A stretch of 33,490 bases of DNA. It comes from Lachnospiraceae bacterium. Lineage in GTDB: Bacteria; Bacillota; Clostridia; Lachnospirales; Lachnospiraceae. The notes beneath the pieces were generated by a model, which did no database searches, had not been told where the DNA came from, and saw only the letters and a program-made list of their open reading frames with translations. Each line of letters opens with the position of its first letter. Position 1 is the stretch's first letter. The stretch lies in contig JAQXIY010000027.1 of the NCBI GenBank assembly GCA_029008035.1, forward strand, positions 1 to 33,490. The letters are read 5' to 3'. A program made the position numbers and the translations under genes. This document shows positions 23,462-31,553 of this stretch, in pieces.

Positions 23462-25651
23462 CTAATTCTTCTTCCAGTTTTTGTATGTCACCTGTTCACT
23501 CAGAGAAATACCATCCTGAGACTCTGTTGCATCCCCTGTGCCGCCAATCAAATATTTGGCCACATCCTTGATGTAGTCACCGGGGGTATTCCCATCCTCA
23601 TCCGTTGTCTGCAGCAACACAGCCACCCCGGTTGCATCTGCGCAAATATCGCAACCGCTTTTGACATTCACCTTGCCCTTGGCAATAATCAGCCCCTCAA
23701 AATCCCTTGCCACCGTCACATTTCCTTGGGCAATCACTAGTTTCACCTTGGGATTGGAGGCATTAATGGTATAATTCCCCTCCGTGATGACAGCAACATT
23801 GCCATCATCATCTGTAAACTTTTTCCCTGTATGAATAGATTTTGCAATCAAATTCTCATAAATGCTTTGCGAATTGTATGTGGTATAATCCTTTGACAAA
23901 TTACAGAGTAATGTTCCGTAACTTTCATACAACTCTTTTTCCAGTTGCAGACGGGCTTCTTTCAACTCCTCTGTATTTTGCTGAGATGTAAGCGTGTCAT
24001 TTAGCAGTAGCTTTGACCCCGGATTGCTGAGGGCATTTCCCTGCAAATAAAAGTCATACACGTCAGAAGATGTACTGGGCATCGTGATGCCTCCGCCTGC
24101 GTAGTAATCCAGATCTTTTTGCAGACGGTTATAGTTGGATGCCTTCTCATAATAGCGACTGACAAATTGATTCAGCATCTCCTGTGTGTCAAATTTCATG
24201 AAGAGGTAATACATGGTGCCCGCACCAGACACCGGAATGGCTGCCACGTCAAATCCGTTTCCTGCGCCGATGGATTCCAGAGTCCCACCAACACCGGGAA
24301 TGCCTTTCTGAAAACTGATCACATCCTCCACTTTCACCTCATCGGTGTCTGTATAGCCCTTTGCCTCCATAATCTCTTCCATCAGCTTTAGCCACTGATC
24401 TGCAGTAACGGGATTGGCTCCCCCATAGTGATACCCTGCCCCGATCAGCTCCCCGGGAATCAAATATGCTCTCTGGTCTCCCTTGGTCATCACAGACTGT
24501 CCCGTCTTTATGGATGACTGGGATGCCGCTGACCCGGTATGAATATAACTGACACCGGAAATCAGCAAACTTGAAACTTCGCTCAAATCAAGCTTTGCAT
24601 TTTTTCCGTTTATGATAAAGGAGCTGCTGTAATCCGCCTCCTGTTCCTCCACTTTCTCTTCCTCAATGTTATCGGCAAGCCTAGCTCCCTGGGGATTGCC
24701 AAAGGCATAGAGTTCCCCGGATATTTTGGCGATGGCTCCCCTGTTTAGCACCATATCATTGGCCAGATACAACATTCCCTCTGACATATGATATTCTGAA
24801 CTGTCCGACAACAGGATGTTGTTCGTCCACACCTCCGCATTCTTTGCAGAAATTTTTGCCCCCACATCTCCAAGGATATCGCCTCCAACAATGGCCAGTG
24901 CTTTTGTTCCATCGATCCCCTGTAATGTGACACCGCCATTTTTGACGGTAAGGCTTTCGCCAACATATGCATTGCCGGTAATCTTGGTATCTCCGCTCTC
25001 CACTTGCTCGTAGCCTTCTTGTGCAATCACCCCATAACAGAGTATATTCTCCATGGCTTGTGCATCAGAAAAGTCAATGGGAGGATAATTTAACACAATA
25101 TCTGATGACACCGTGGTCTGGTTCTCCTCCTCATCGATACAGGAAATAATGACATTTTTCAATACCAGGCCTTCCTTCTCTACATTGAGGGCGTTCTGTC
25201 CCTGCTCTGTCATCAGTGTGGCCCCTCTGCTACCATTCCACTTTGTCTCCTTCAAATAGGATTCCAAAAGGGTAACATCATACCAAATCTGTCCCTGCTG
25301 TATCAGTAACTTCTTTTGGAGTTCTTCCCGAAACAATTTCTGAAAATGCTCTTGCCGTTCTTCCTGTGACAAATCTCCGTAACGCGACAAGGTATCCCCA
25401 TATGCCGTAGCCGCAGCCCGGGACACATCCACAGAAAGCCCCATACGAATTTCCTCCATGGCCGTCTCTGCATCATAAAAATTCTGCTGGGATTTGATGT
25501 TCTGGTTCTTCATGTAATAATTGTATAAAACCACCACAAGAATTGCAGACACCAAAATCACCGCAATGGATGCAATCAACAAAACATTGACAAGAGAGGC
25601 ACCGTCATTATTCTTTTGTGATTGTGGTTTCATATGTGACAAGACTTTCAT
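23462..25651 (-). CDS. Very large PilX/GspK-like minor prepilin, 729 aa
   Basis: The ATG at 25649-25651 is chosen because AGGGAGATACGAGAGAGG precedes it; 25690 or 25633 are alternatives. The prepilin-like segment is NNDGASLVNVLLIASIAVIL. Gly17 precedes Ala18, and position 5 is Asn22 instead of Glu, as in tip subunits of the GspK type. After the helix comes a helical part (QQNFYDAETAMEEIR). Next are beta-helix-like stretches (TKITGNAYVGESLTV, GDILGDVGAKISAKNAEV) and, near the end, NVTVARDFEGLIIAKGKVNV, which look bactofilin- or adhesin-like. It overlaps the previous gene's end by 44 bases. A tip adhesin or cap of the pilus is the likely role. Confidence 0.75.
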   Translation of the reverse strand: MKVLSHMKPQSQKNNDGASLVNVLLIASIAVILVSAILVVVLYNYYMKNQNIKSQQNFYDAETAMEEIRMGLSVDVSRAAATAYGDTLSRYGDLSQEERQEHFQKLFREELQKKLLIQQGQIWYDVTLLESYLKETKWNGSRGATLMTEQGQNALNVEKEGLVLKNVIISCIDEEENQTTVSSDIVLNYPPIDFSDAQAMENILCYGVIAQEGYEQVESGDTKITGNAYVGESLTVKNGGVTLQGIDGTKALAIVGGDILGDVGAKISAKNAEVWTNNILLSDSSEYHMSEGMLYLANDMVLNRGAIAKISGELYAFGNPQGARLADNIEEEKVEEQEADYSSSFIINGKNAKLDLSEVSSLLISGVSYIHTGSAASQSSIKTGQSVMTKGDQRAYLIPGELIGAGYHYGGANPVTADQWLKLMEEIMEAKGYTDTDEVKVEDVISFQKGIPGVGGTLESIGAGNGFDVAAIPVSGAGTMYYLFMKFDTQEMLNQFVSRYYEKASNYNRLQKDLDYYAGGGITMPSTSSDVYDFYLQGNALSNPGSKLLLNDTLTSQQNTEELKEARLQLEKELYESYGTLLCNLSKDYTTYNSQSIYENLIAKSIHTGKKFTDDDGNVAVITEGNYTINASNPKVKLVIAQGNVTVARDFEGLIIAKGKVNVKSGCDICADATGVAVLLQTTDEDGNTPGDYIKDVAKYLIGGTGDATESQDGISLSEQVTYKNWKKN

Positions 25652-26744
25652 CCTCTCTCGTATCTCCCTGTCCTTTATATGCCGATACACTTACCTTGTA
25701 TACCCAAGCATTGTCATCCTGATTGGTTAAATCCTTAAAATCCAAAATAGATGCCGCAGCAACATTCTCATATTTGCCGGAACCATTCCACTGGGCATCC
25801 GTTATATCATTCGGTGTATTTTCCATTCGATAGGTAAGCCACAAACCATGTGTTCCCAACTGCCCCTCCGGCAAATTGCTTCGGATGTGTGTGATGGTAT
25901 GGTTCTTCCAGTCTGTTCGGATCTTTTCCACACATCGAACTTGTGTCACATAATTCTTTGCATCCTCATCCTCCGGATTTTGGCATACCAGATAGATATT
26001 CACCGGCATAAGTTCCATCTGTTCTATGGTAAATATCTCATTGACTGTGCGCAAAGAACCGTTGTACATGGGCTGATAGAAAACATAAATATTACGTGGA
26101 CTATTATCTTTCCCGGAAAAAATAGCCTGCTTTGCTGTGCTCTCCTCCACTCTGGCATCGCCTTTCCCATAACTATAAGTGGACTGTACATACACTTTAT
26201 TCTCTCCATTTTCCTTTACAATGGATATGACCGTATCACGCCGAAAACCTTCCAGCCATTCATCCCGGGAAAGCATTCCCTTTTTCAACTTTTTGGCAAA
26301 TGATACATCCTGATCTTTGCTTTGCACATATATGCCATCATAGGCTTTATCCACCGAGTAGAGTTTGCACAATTCCTCTTCGTTATAATCTGTGGATTCG
26401 TCATCTAATTCCGACGGGGCGTTCGTGTACTGTGTATCATCAATGGTAGTGATTACCGTGTAGGCCTGTCCGTTTACTATTTCAATCTTTTCATAGGTGC
26501 CGTCTTCCTTCAGAGTCATATCCGCTATGATGCGTTCCATATCCCGGCCCTTTATATCCTCCACCACATTGCTTGCGGCGATAGATGCATTCTGCTTGTC
26601 CTTTGCCTTGGCATTGGTCTGTACAGATATCAAAAAGGCACTCAAAATAGGCACCACAATAATGGCTAGAATTGCAACCGCAATCAGCAATTCCAGCAGC
26701 GTAAAGCCCTTATGATTTACTCTCCTCTTTATCCCATAGTTCAT
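25608..26744 (-). CDS. Type IV minor prepilin (PilV-like), 378 aa
   Basis: The leader ends at Gly13 and is followed by FTLLELLIAVAILAIIVVPIL with Glu18 as Glu5, a textbook prepilin helix. The globular part is unusually long for a minor pilin (about 340 residues). It contains YTVITTIDDTQYTNAPSEL and YVFYQPMYNGSLRTVNEIFT. The ATG shares one base with the stop of the pilO-like gene before it. The end overlaps the start of the large GspK-like gene. It probably joins the minor pilin complex that starts the fibre. Confidence 0.82.
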   Translation of the reverse strand: MNYGIKRRVNHKGFTLLELLIAVAILAIIVVPILSAFLISVQTNAKAKDKQNASIAASNVVEDIKGRDMERIIADMTLKEDGTYEKIEIVNGQAYTVITTIDDTQYTNAPSELDDESTDYNEEELCKLYSVDKAYDGIYVQSKDQDVSFAKKLKKGMLSRDEWLEGFRRDTVISIVKENGENKVYVQSTYSYGKGDARVEESTAKQAIFSGKDNSPRNIYVFYQPMYNGSLRTVNEIFTIEQMELMPVNIYLVCQNPEDEDAKNYVTQVRCVEKIRTDWKNHTITHIRSNLPEGQLGTHGLWLTYRMENTPNDITDAQWNGSGKYENVAAASILDFKDLTNQDDNAWVYKVSVSAYKGQGDTREDESLVTYETTITKE

Positions 26745-27400
26745 TATTTCGCCGTTCCAAAAACATTATCATTGCCAATGTTAACACCAAGAATATTGGG
26801 TGCCTTGTATTCTATCTCTTTGCCTTCCATACTGTAATAATTGGTCACCATGGTTCCCTGCAAAAGTCCCGTTTCGCCGTCATATCCAATGGTGATACTG
26901 TCCACATTTCGCATATCGCCGGACTCAGCAATCTCTGCAATCATGGATTTCATATCCTTGTATCCAGACAAAAATGTGTATTCAATGGGGCGGGCAAAGA
27001 GAGATATTTGGGATTTTTCTCCCTTTTCCATAAGGTTCTTCTGTTCAAAACGAAGGTTTGTCACAGACACATCCAAACTCTCCTCAATGGCATCGGCGTG
27101 CACAATGGCATCTTCCTCCTTAACATCTGCGGGAAACTGTGCCAACAGCGCTGCTATTTCATCCTTCATCCTTTTGGTTTCCGCTTCGTTTTCCTTTTGT
27201 TTGCTCTTCATGGCAGTATACCTTGCTGCCTCCTTCTGGCCCTTGGAAACTTCAATCTGCTTTTCCTGACACTTTAGATTCATACTTTGAAAAACAAAGA
27301 CATAGACAAGTACAATCAATAGGATTCCTCCGGCATACAGCAGAGTCTTTTGTATTTTTACAGGAATCTTTTCCGTCCATAGTGTCATCTTCTCTCTCAT
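26744..27400 (-). CDS. pilO: Pilus alignment protein PilO-like, 218 aa
   Basis: A single membrane helix at about 18-38 (TLLYAGGILLIVLVYVFVFQ) is followed by a coiled coil of about 50 residues (KCQEKQIEVSKGQKEAARY onward, to KRMKDEIAALLAQ). A ferredoxin-like domain follows (VSITNLRFEQ-type strand, SLFARPIEYTFLSGYKDM). This is the layout of PilO, the inner-membrane partner of PilN that links the cytoplasmic motor to the fibre. Sequence similarity to named PilO proteins is low, so the assignment rests on topology and position right after the pilM-pilN gene, which it overlaps by four bases (ATGA). Confidence 0.8.
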   Translation of the reverse strand: MREKMTLWTEKIPVKIQKTLLYAGGILLIVLVYVFVFQSMNLKCQEKQIEVSKGQKEAARYTAMKSKQKENEAETKRMKDEIAALLAQFPADVKEEDAIVHADAIEESLDVSVTNLRFEQKNLMEKGEKSQISLFARPIEYTFLSGYKDMKSMIAEIAESGDMRNVDSITIGYDGETGLLQGTMVTNYYSMEGKEIEYKAPNILGVNIGNDNVFGTAK

Positions 27401-28977
27401 TTGGCATCCTCCTCTGCATCTGCGGATGGCTGCGCCTCTGTGGTGGCATCCTCCTCGACTTCTGTCCCCTCATAATAGCAAGTAATCATAAAGGAATATG
27501 CTCCGTTCATCTCTTCGTCTTCTTCAATCTGATGCAGTTCATCTGTGGAAACATCCCGCACACAGTCAAAGGATCGAAAAGCCTCCAGAGTTTTGGCAGC
27601 TACCTTTTTGTTTGGTGCCAAGAAATATACCGTCACAGATTCCGAATCTGCCGTCATCTCCTGAATCGTTGCCTCAGTGGGCAAGCCCTGTTCCATCTCT
27701 CCCAGCAAGCTGAGAAGAGCATCATTGGGCGTCTCCGTCAACTTCACCATGTTCTGCAGTTCGTCGTACTGTTTCTTTGTCTCCACATACTCATCGTTTA
27801 CCAGTTTCGCCTGGGCCATGGATTGAATCTTCTGTTGAATGGCATTGTTTTTTGCCGTGAGAACTCCCATACGCACCACAGGAATCAACACAAGAAGTGC
27901 GCTGATCACCACACATCCCACAAAAAACTTCTTGGCAGTGGACAATGTCTCCAGCCCCTGTGCCATAAGAGCCTTCTTGGCAGGTTTTAGATTGATGCCA
28001 ATGGGATTTCCGGTAGCGGTTACTGTAGTGTAAAATGCATCGCTCACTGATTGAACCTGATAACCGATTTCTGACGAAATCAATTCATCCAACCCCAGGC
28101 ATATGCTTCCACTACCGGTGAGCAAAATGGTGTCAAAGGTAACACCCTGATGCTTTGAGACATAGTACTCTAAAATTCGGCTCACATTGCTGATAACATA
28201 GCGCAATTCTTCCGTTACATCATCCTTTGTCTTGTCCTCTCCGGCAGGATAATCAAAACTTCTATGTAACCGGCAGTTGTCAGCCATCATTTCCAAGCCG
28301 GAAACGTAACTGTCCGTCTCCTTGTTCGCCTGTAGCAATACCCCGACAGCTCCATCCAGACCATAGGAGATGTTTCGCTGCAACGCAATATTGCCATCAG
28401 AGAGGATGGTAATGGAGGAATTCTGCTCCTCCACAGAAATATTTACAATATTTCCCCGGGGATATTCCTTTCTCAGAGCCTCCGCAATACCGTTTTCAAC
28501 CAATTCCAAATCTACCAAGGTAAGATTACAGAAATTTGCCAGTTCCTCATAAGACTGCACCGTCTCCAGGGCAATGGCATACATGCGCACTCGCTGCATA
28601 TCTTCCCCTTCCGGTCCATTGATGCGGTACACAATCTGATATTCGTCCGGATTTACAGGAAAAAAGCGGGTAGCATTTGTCTTGATATACTCCCGTAATC
28701 GATTTTCTTTCATAATGGGAACCGACTCCTCCTTGGAGCCAATTCTCATAGCATTGAAAGCAAATACCACTTTCTTCGTCTTGATATTTTCTTTCTCCAG
28801 ATGTTCTGTTAATAGACTGCGAAATGTCTCACTCTTGTTCACACTCTGATTGGATAAGACATCCTCGGGTGTCTCAAAAAAGAAGGAGTGATAGATCTCT
28901 CCTTTGCCTTTATAGTCGGTTTCGCAAACTCTTGTTATTCTCTCCCCAATCTCAACAGAGATTACTCGTTCTGCCAT
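27397..28977 (-). CDS. PilM-PilN fusion protein, 526 aa
   Basis: Residues 1-335 are an actin-like PilM domain: MAERVISVEIGERITRVCE at the N-terminus, the phosphate-loop region and FDTILLTGSGSICLGLDELI. After about residue 348 a membrane helix follows (FFVGCVVISALLVLIPVVRM), then a coiled coil and a small globular domain (TIQEMTADSESVTVYFLAP), the layout of PilN. In most bacteria these are separate genes, and PilM is held at the membrane by a PilN N-terminal peptide; here the two are covalently joined. The acidic tail (EEDATTEAQPSADAEED) is probably unstructured. It starts 15 bases after the prepilin peptidase gene. Confidence 0.82.
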   Translation of the reverse strand: MAERVISVEIGERITRVCETDYKGKGEIYHSFFFETPEDVLSNQSVNKSETFRSLLTEHLEKENIKTKKVVFAFNAMRIGSKEESVPIMKENRLREYIKTNATRFFPVNPDEYQIVYRINGPEGEDMQRVRMYAIALETVQSYEELANFCNLTLVDLELVENGIAEALRKEYPRGNIVNISVEEQNSSITILSDGNIALQRNISYGLDGAVGVLLQANKETDSYVSGLEMMADNCRLHRSFDYPAGEDKTKDDVTEELRYVISNVSRILEYYVSKHQGVTFDTILLTGSGSICLGLDELISSEIGYQVQSVSDAFYTTVTATGNPIGINLKPAKKALMAQGLETLSTAKKFFVGCVVISALLVLIPVVRMGVLTAKNNAIQQKIQSMAQAKLVNDEYVETKKQYDELQNMVKLTETPNDALLSLLGEMEQGLPTEATIQEMTADSESVTVYFLAPNKKVAAKTLEAFRSFDCVRDVSTDELHQIEEDEEMNGAYSFMITCYYEGTEVEEDATTEAQPSADAEEDAK

Positions 28978-28992
28978 ATGCTCTCCTCATCT

Positions 28993-29763
28993 CTATACAC
29001 AATACAAAATTGTATGAATATACCAATTTATCATTTGTTCTCCCCACAGCATGGAGAGAAAAATGCCCAAACTTAAGTATGGGCCAAATGCCAATCTGCG
29101 ATCGGCCCCAAAAAATTTCATGCGAATCACATGAATAACTGCCCCCAAAATGCAGCCCAATACAAAAGCCAAAAGTATCAACTTCCAGCCAAGGAATAAA
29201 CCGGCAGCGGCCATAAGCTTTACATCGCCTCCGCCCATGGCTCTGCCCTTGGTTATCCATAAAATCATCTGTAGGATACCGCTCACCGCAAAAAAACCAA
29301 TCACATAGTTGTACCAGTGTGACATGTCTGTGACAATGCGCAGTGCTCCCAAAACAAGAATAAAAAGATTGATTCCCAAGGGAATCTCAAAGGTACGAGC
29401 GTCAATGACGCTAAGCACCACAAGTGCCGATGCAAGCAAACAGCACAGAATGCTGTAAATGAGGTTAAAGTCATTTACAACAAAGATGAGTACGTACAAT
29501 ACTCCATTCAATGCTTCAATCAAAGGATATTGGGCAGAAATTTTCTGTCCGCATTTTCTACATTTGCCCCCCAAACATAGCCAACTCAATATAGGGATTA
29601 AGTCATACCATTTCAACTGATACCCGCAGTTCATACAATGGGAGGGTGTGGTAACCACGGTCTCCTTCTTTGGGATTCGGTAGATACAGACATTGCAAAA
29701 ACTGCCAATGACGATTCCAAAGAGAAATATTGTGATGTATACGGGTATCAGCATGGTTGTCAT
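28993..29763 (-). CDS. pilD: Type IV prepilin peptidase (A24 aspartyl protease)
   Basis: The 256-residue integral membrane protein has the N-terminal methylase/zinc region with two Cys pairs (C43, C46 in HCMNCGY; C68, C71 in KCRKCG). It has about seven further membrane spans and the two catalytic aspartates, D121 in SVIDARTFEIP and D180 in the GxGD-type motif MGGGDVKLM. It cleaves leaders after Gly and N-methylates the new N-terminus of pilins such as those encoded on both sides. It is the only candidate for that job in the window. Confidence 0.93.
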   Translation of the reverse strand: MTTMLIPVYITIFLFGIVIGSFCNVCIYRIPKKETVVTTPSHCMNCGYQLKWYDLIPILSWLCLGGKCRKCGQKISAQYPLIEALNGVLYVLIFVVNDFNLIYSILCCLLASALVVLSVIDARTFEIPLGINLFILVLGALRIVTDMSHWYNYVIGFFAVSGILQMILWITKGRAMGGGDVKLMAAAGLFLGWKLILLAFVLGCILGAVIHVIRMKFFGADRRLAFGPYLSLGIFLSMLWGEQMINWYIHTILYCV

Positions 29764-29802
29764 AGGGTTATCCTTTCGTTAGGGTGAACTTAAATTAGTT
29801 GA

Positions 29803-30258
29803 TTACTCTCCAGCTCCAACTTTATTGTCAGCACCTGTTTCATCTGCCTTGTATGCCTGTGCACCAGCTTCTTGGGTCAAATCTGTAGCAGTTGTATCTC
29901 CTGTAACATAAACCTTTACAGAATTTGCATCTGCATCATATATGTAAGTAAATGTTGCACCTTTGCTTACTGCATTACCTTTTGTCACCACCTCAGATTT
30001 GATTGCTGTTGGTTTGTTATCTCCTGTAACAGCAACTGCTCCCTTGTTATCTGCTGCTGTAGGCAATGAACCATCAGCTGCATCTGTCAAAACAGCCTCT
30101 GCAATAGAGTTAGCGTTCTGTACATCCGTAGCTCTTCTTGACTGCTCTACATACTTTGTAAATACAGGTGCCAGTACTGCCACAAGCACAATCATGATTG
30201 CGATAACTACAATCAACTCTACCAATGAAAATCCCTTATTGTTTCTTTTTTGTCTCAT
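29803..30258 (-). CDS. pilA: Major type IV pilin (PilA-like), 151 aa
   Basis: The leader MRQKRNNKG is basic and is cut after Gly9. FSLVELIVVIAIMIVLVAVLA follows, with Glu14 as Glu5. The alpha1 helix continues through YVEQSRRATDVQNANSIAEA. The C-terminal domain of about 95 residues is rich in Thr, Ala, Asp and Gly (TGDTTATDLTQEAGAQAY), with no cysteines, typical of small clostridial pilins. AAAGGAGTAATAATT is a strong ribosome site and a hairpin lies in the 69-base gap before it, suggesting its own expression level. It is the most likely main fibre subunit. Confidence 0.88.
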   Translation of the reverse strand: MRQKRNNKGFSLVELIVVIAIMIVLVAVLAPVFTKYVEQSRRATDVQNANSIAEAVLTDAADGSLPTAADNKGAVAVTGDNKPTAIKSEVVTKGNAVSKGATFTYIYDADANSVKVYVTGDTTATDLTQEAGAQAYKADETGADNKVGAGE

Positions 30259-30291
30259 AATTATTACTCCTTTGTTTTTATTTTTTATCTT

Positions 30292-30315
30292 AAAATCCTG
30301 TTCCCTAAGACAGGA
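30292..30315 (-). terminator. Hairpin with short T run between pilC and pilA
   Basis: On the minus strand TCCTGT and ACAGGA flank an 8-base loop and are followed by TTTTA. The stem is short, so full termination is unlikely. It could act as an attenuator or as a 5' stabiliser that raises pilA mRNA relative to pilB-pilC. Confidence 0.4.
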
Positions 30316-30327
30316 CCTTAATTCGTT

Positions 30328-31542
30328 TTACAGTGACCCCATCTGGCTGTACATCTGAATCATAGGGGCCATAACTGCTGCCACCAGAAGTCCCACCAGC
30401 GCCGCCATCACCAAAATAATCATCGGCTCCAACGCCGCCATTACCGTCTGGGTGGTCTGTTCCACTTCCTCATCATAATAGTTGGCAAGCTTATCCAGCA
30501 TCTCATCCATATCACCGGTCTCTTCCCCGATACCAATCATATGGCATACCATATGGGGATACAGGTTGGTGCGCTTCAAGGATGTGGAAAATTCCACTCC
30601 CTGCTTCACATCCTCTTCCGCCTCAAGAAGTGCCTTTCTGAACAATTCGTTACCCACTGTCTTTGCCATAATATCAATGGCCTCCACCAGCGTCATACCG
30701 GAGTATAACAATGTTCCCATGCTTCGAGCTGTCAAAGAACTGATGGTCTTAATATTTAAATCCCCCAACAGGGGAAGTGATATGGCAATCTGTCCCTTTT
30801 TTAACTTACCGGCTTCTGTAGAGCCATACCATTTGCAAGCCGCCACAACAGCCACAATGATACCTGCAATCACCATCCAATGGGCGATGAGAAAATCGCT
30901 CATCCCCACAACAAAAAGTGTAATCTTTGGCATATCCATTTCCATGGATTCAAAGGTATTCATGAATTTGGGAATGGCCACCATCAACATAACCACCGTC
31001 ACAATAATTGCCACAATGGTGACGATAATGGGATAGATGGATGCTTTTTTGATCATGCCCTCCGTCTTTGCCGTCTTTTCAAAATGTATGGCCATACGCT
31101 GAAAGGTAATCTGCAGTTTTCCGGCATTCTCACCGGCCACAACCATATTGATCATCAATTCGGGAAATACCTTGTTCTCCTTGCGCATGGCGGAGGATAA
31201 GGTCTCACCCTTCATAATACTCTTTCTGACATTTTTCAGGGCCTTCACCAGACTTTTATTCTCTGTCTGGGCGGCGAGCATGTCCAGCGCTTCCATCAAT
31301 GTGACACCGGCAGATAGCATACTGGCAAATTGTCGACAAAACACGCTCAAGTCCCTTGAAGAGACGGCCTTGCCGATGGAAATCTCCATCTCTCTTGTGA
31401 GTATGTTTGCCTTTTTCAGTTTGATGGGATATAGGTCTTCCGAACTTAGCATCTCAAGGGCCAACGTTTCTGTCTCGGCCACAATATTACCCCTTTTTTG
31501 TTTCCCCTCGCCATCCATAGCGATATATGTAAACTCAGCCAT
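30328..31542 (-). CDS. pilC: Type IV pilus inner-membrane platform protein PilC
   Basis: The 404-residue protein has the GspF/PilC start (FTYIAMDGEGKQKRGNIVA) and two repeated domains of about 120 residues. These contain FCRQFASMLSAGVTLMEALDML and the matching TARSMGTLLYSGMTLVEAIDIM. Membrane helices lie at about 170-190, 220-240 and 375-395. It is the platform on which PilB acts to assemble the fibre. It starts 11 bases behind pilB and is followed by the pilin gene after a 69-base gap. Confidence 0.95.
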   Translation of the reverse strand: MAEFTYIAMDGEGKQKRGNIVAETETLALEMLSSEDLYPIKLKKANILTREMEISIGKAVSSRDLSVFCRQFASMLSAGVTLMEALDMLAAQTENKSLVKALKNVRKSIMKGETLSSAMRKENKVFPELMINMVVAGENAGKLQITFQRMAIHFEKTAKTEGMIKKASIYPIIVTIVAIIVTVVMLMVAIPKFMNTFESMEMDMPKITLFVVGMSDFLIAHWMVIAGIIVAVVAACKWYGSTEAGKLKKGQIAISLPLLGDLNIKTISSLTARSMGTLLYSGMTLVEAIDIMAKTVGNELFRKALLEAEEDVKQGVEFSTSLKRTNLYPHMVCHMIGIGEETGDMDEMLDKLANYYDEEVEQTTQTVMAALEPMIILVMAALVGLLVAAVMAPMIQMYSQMGSL

Positions 31543-31553
31543 GGGCTTCTCTC

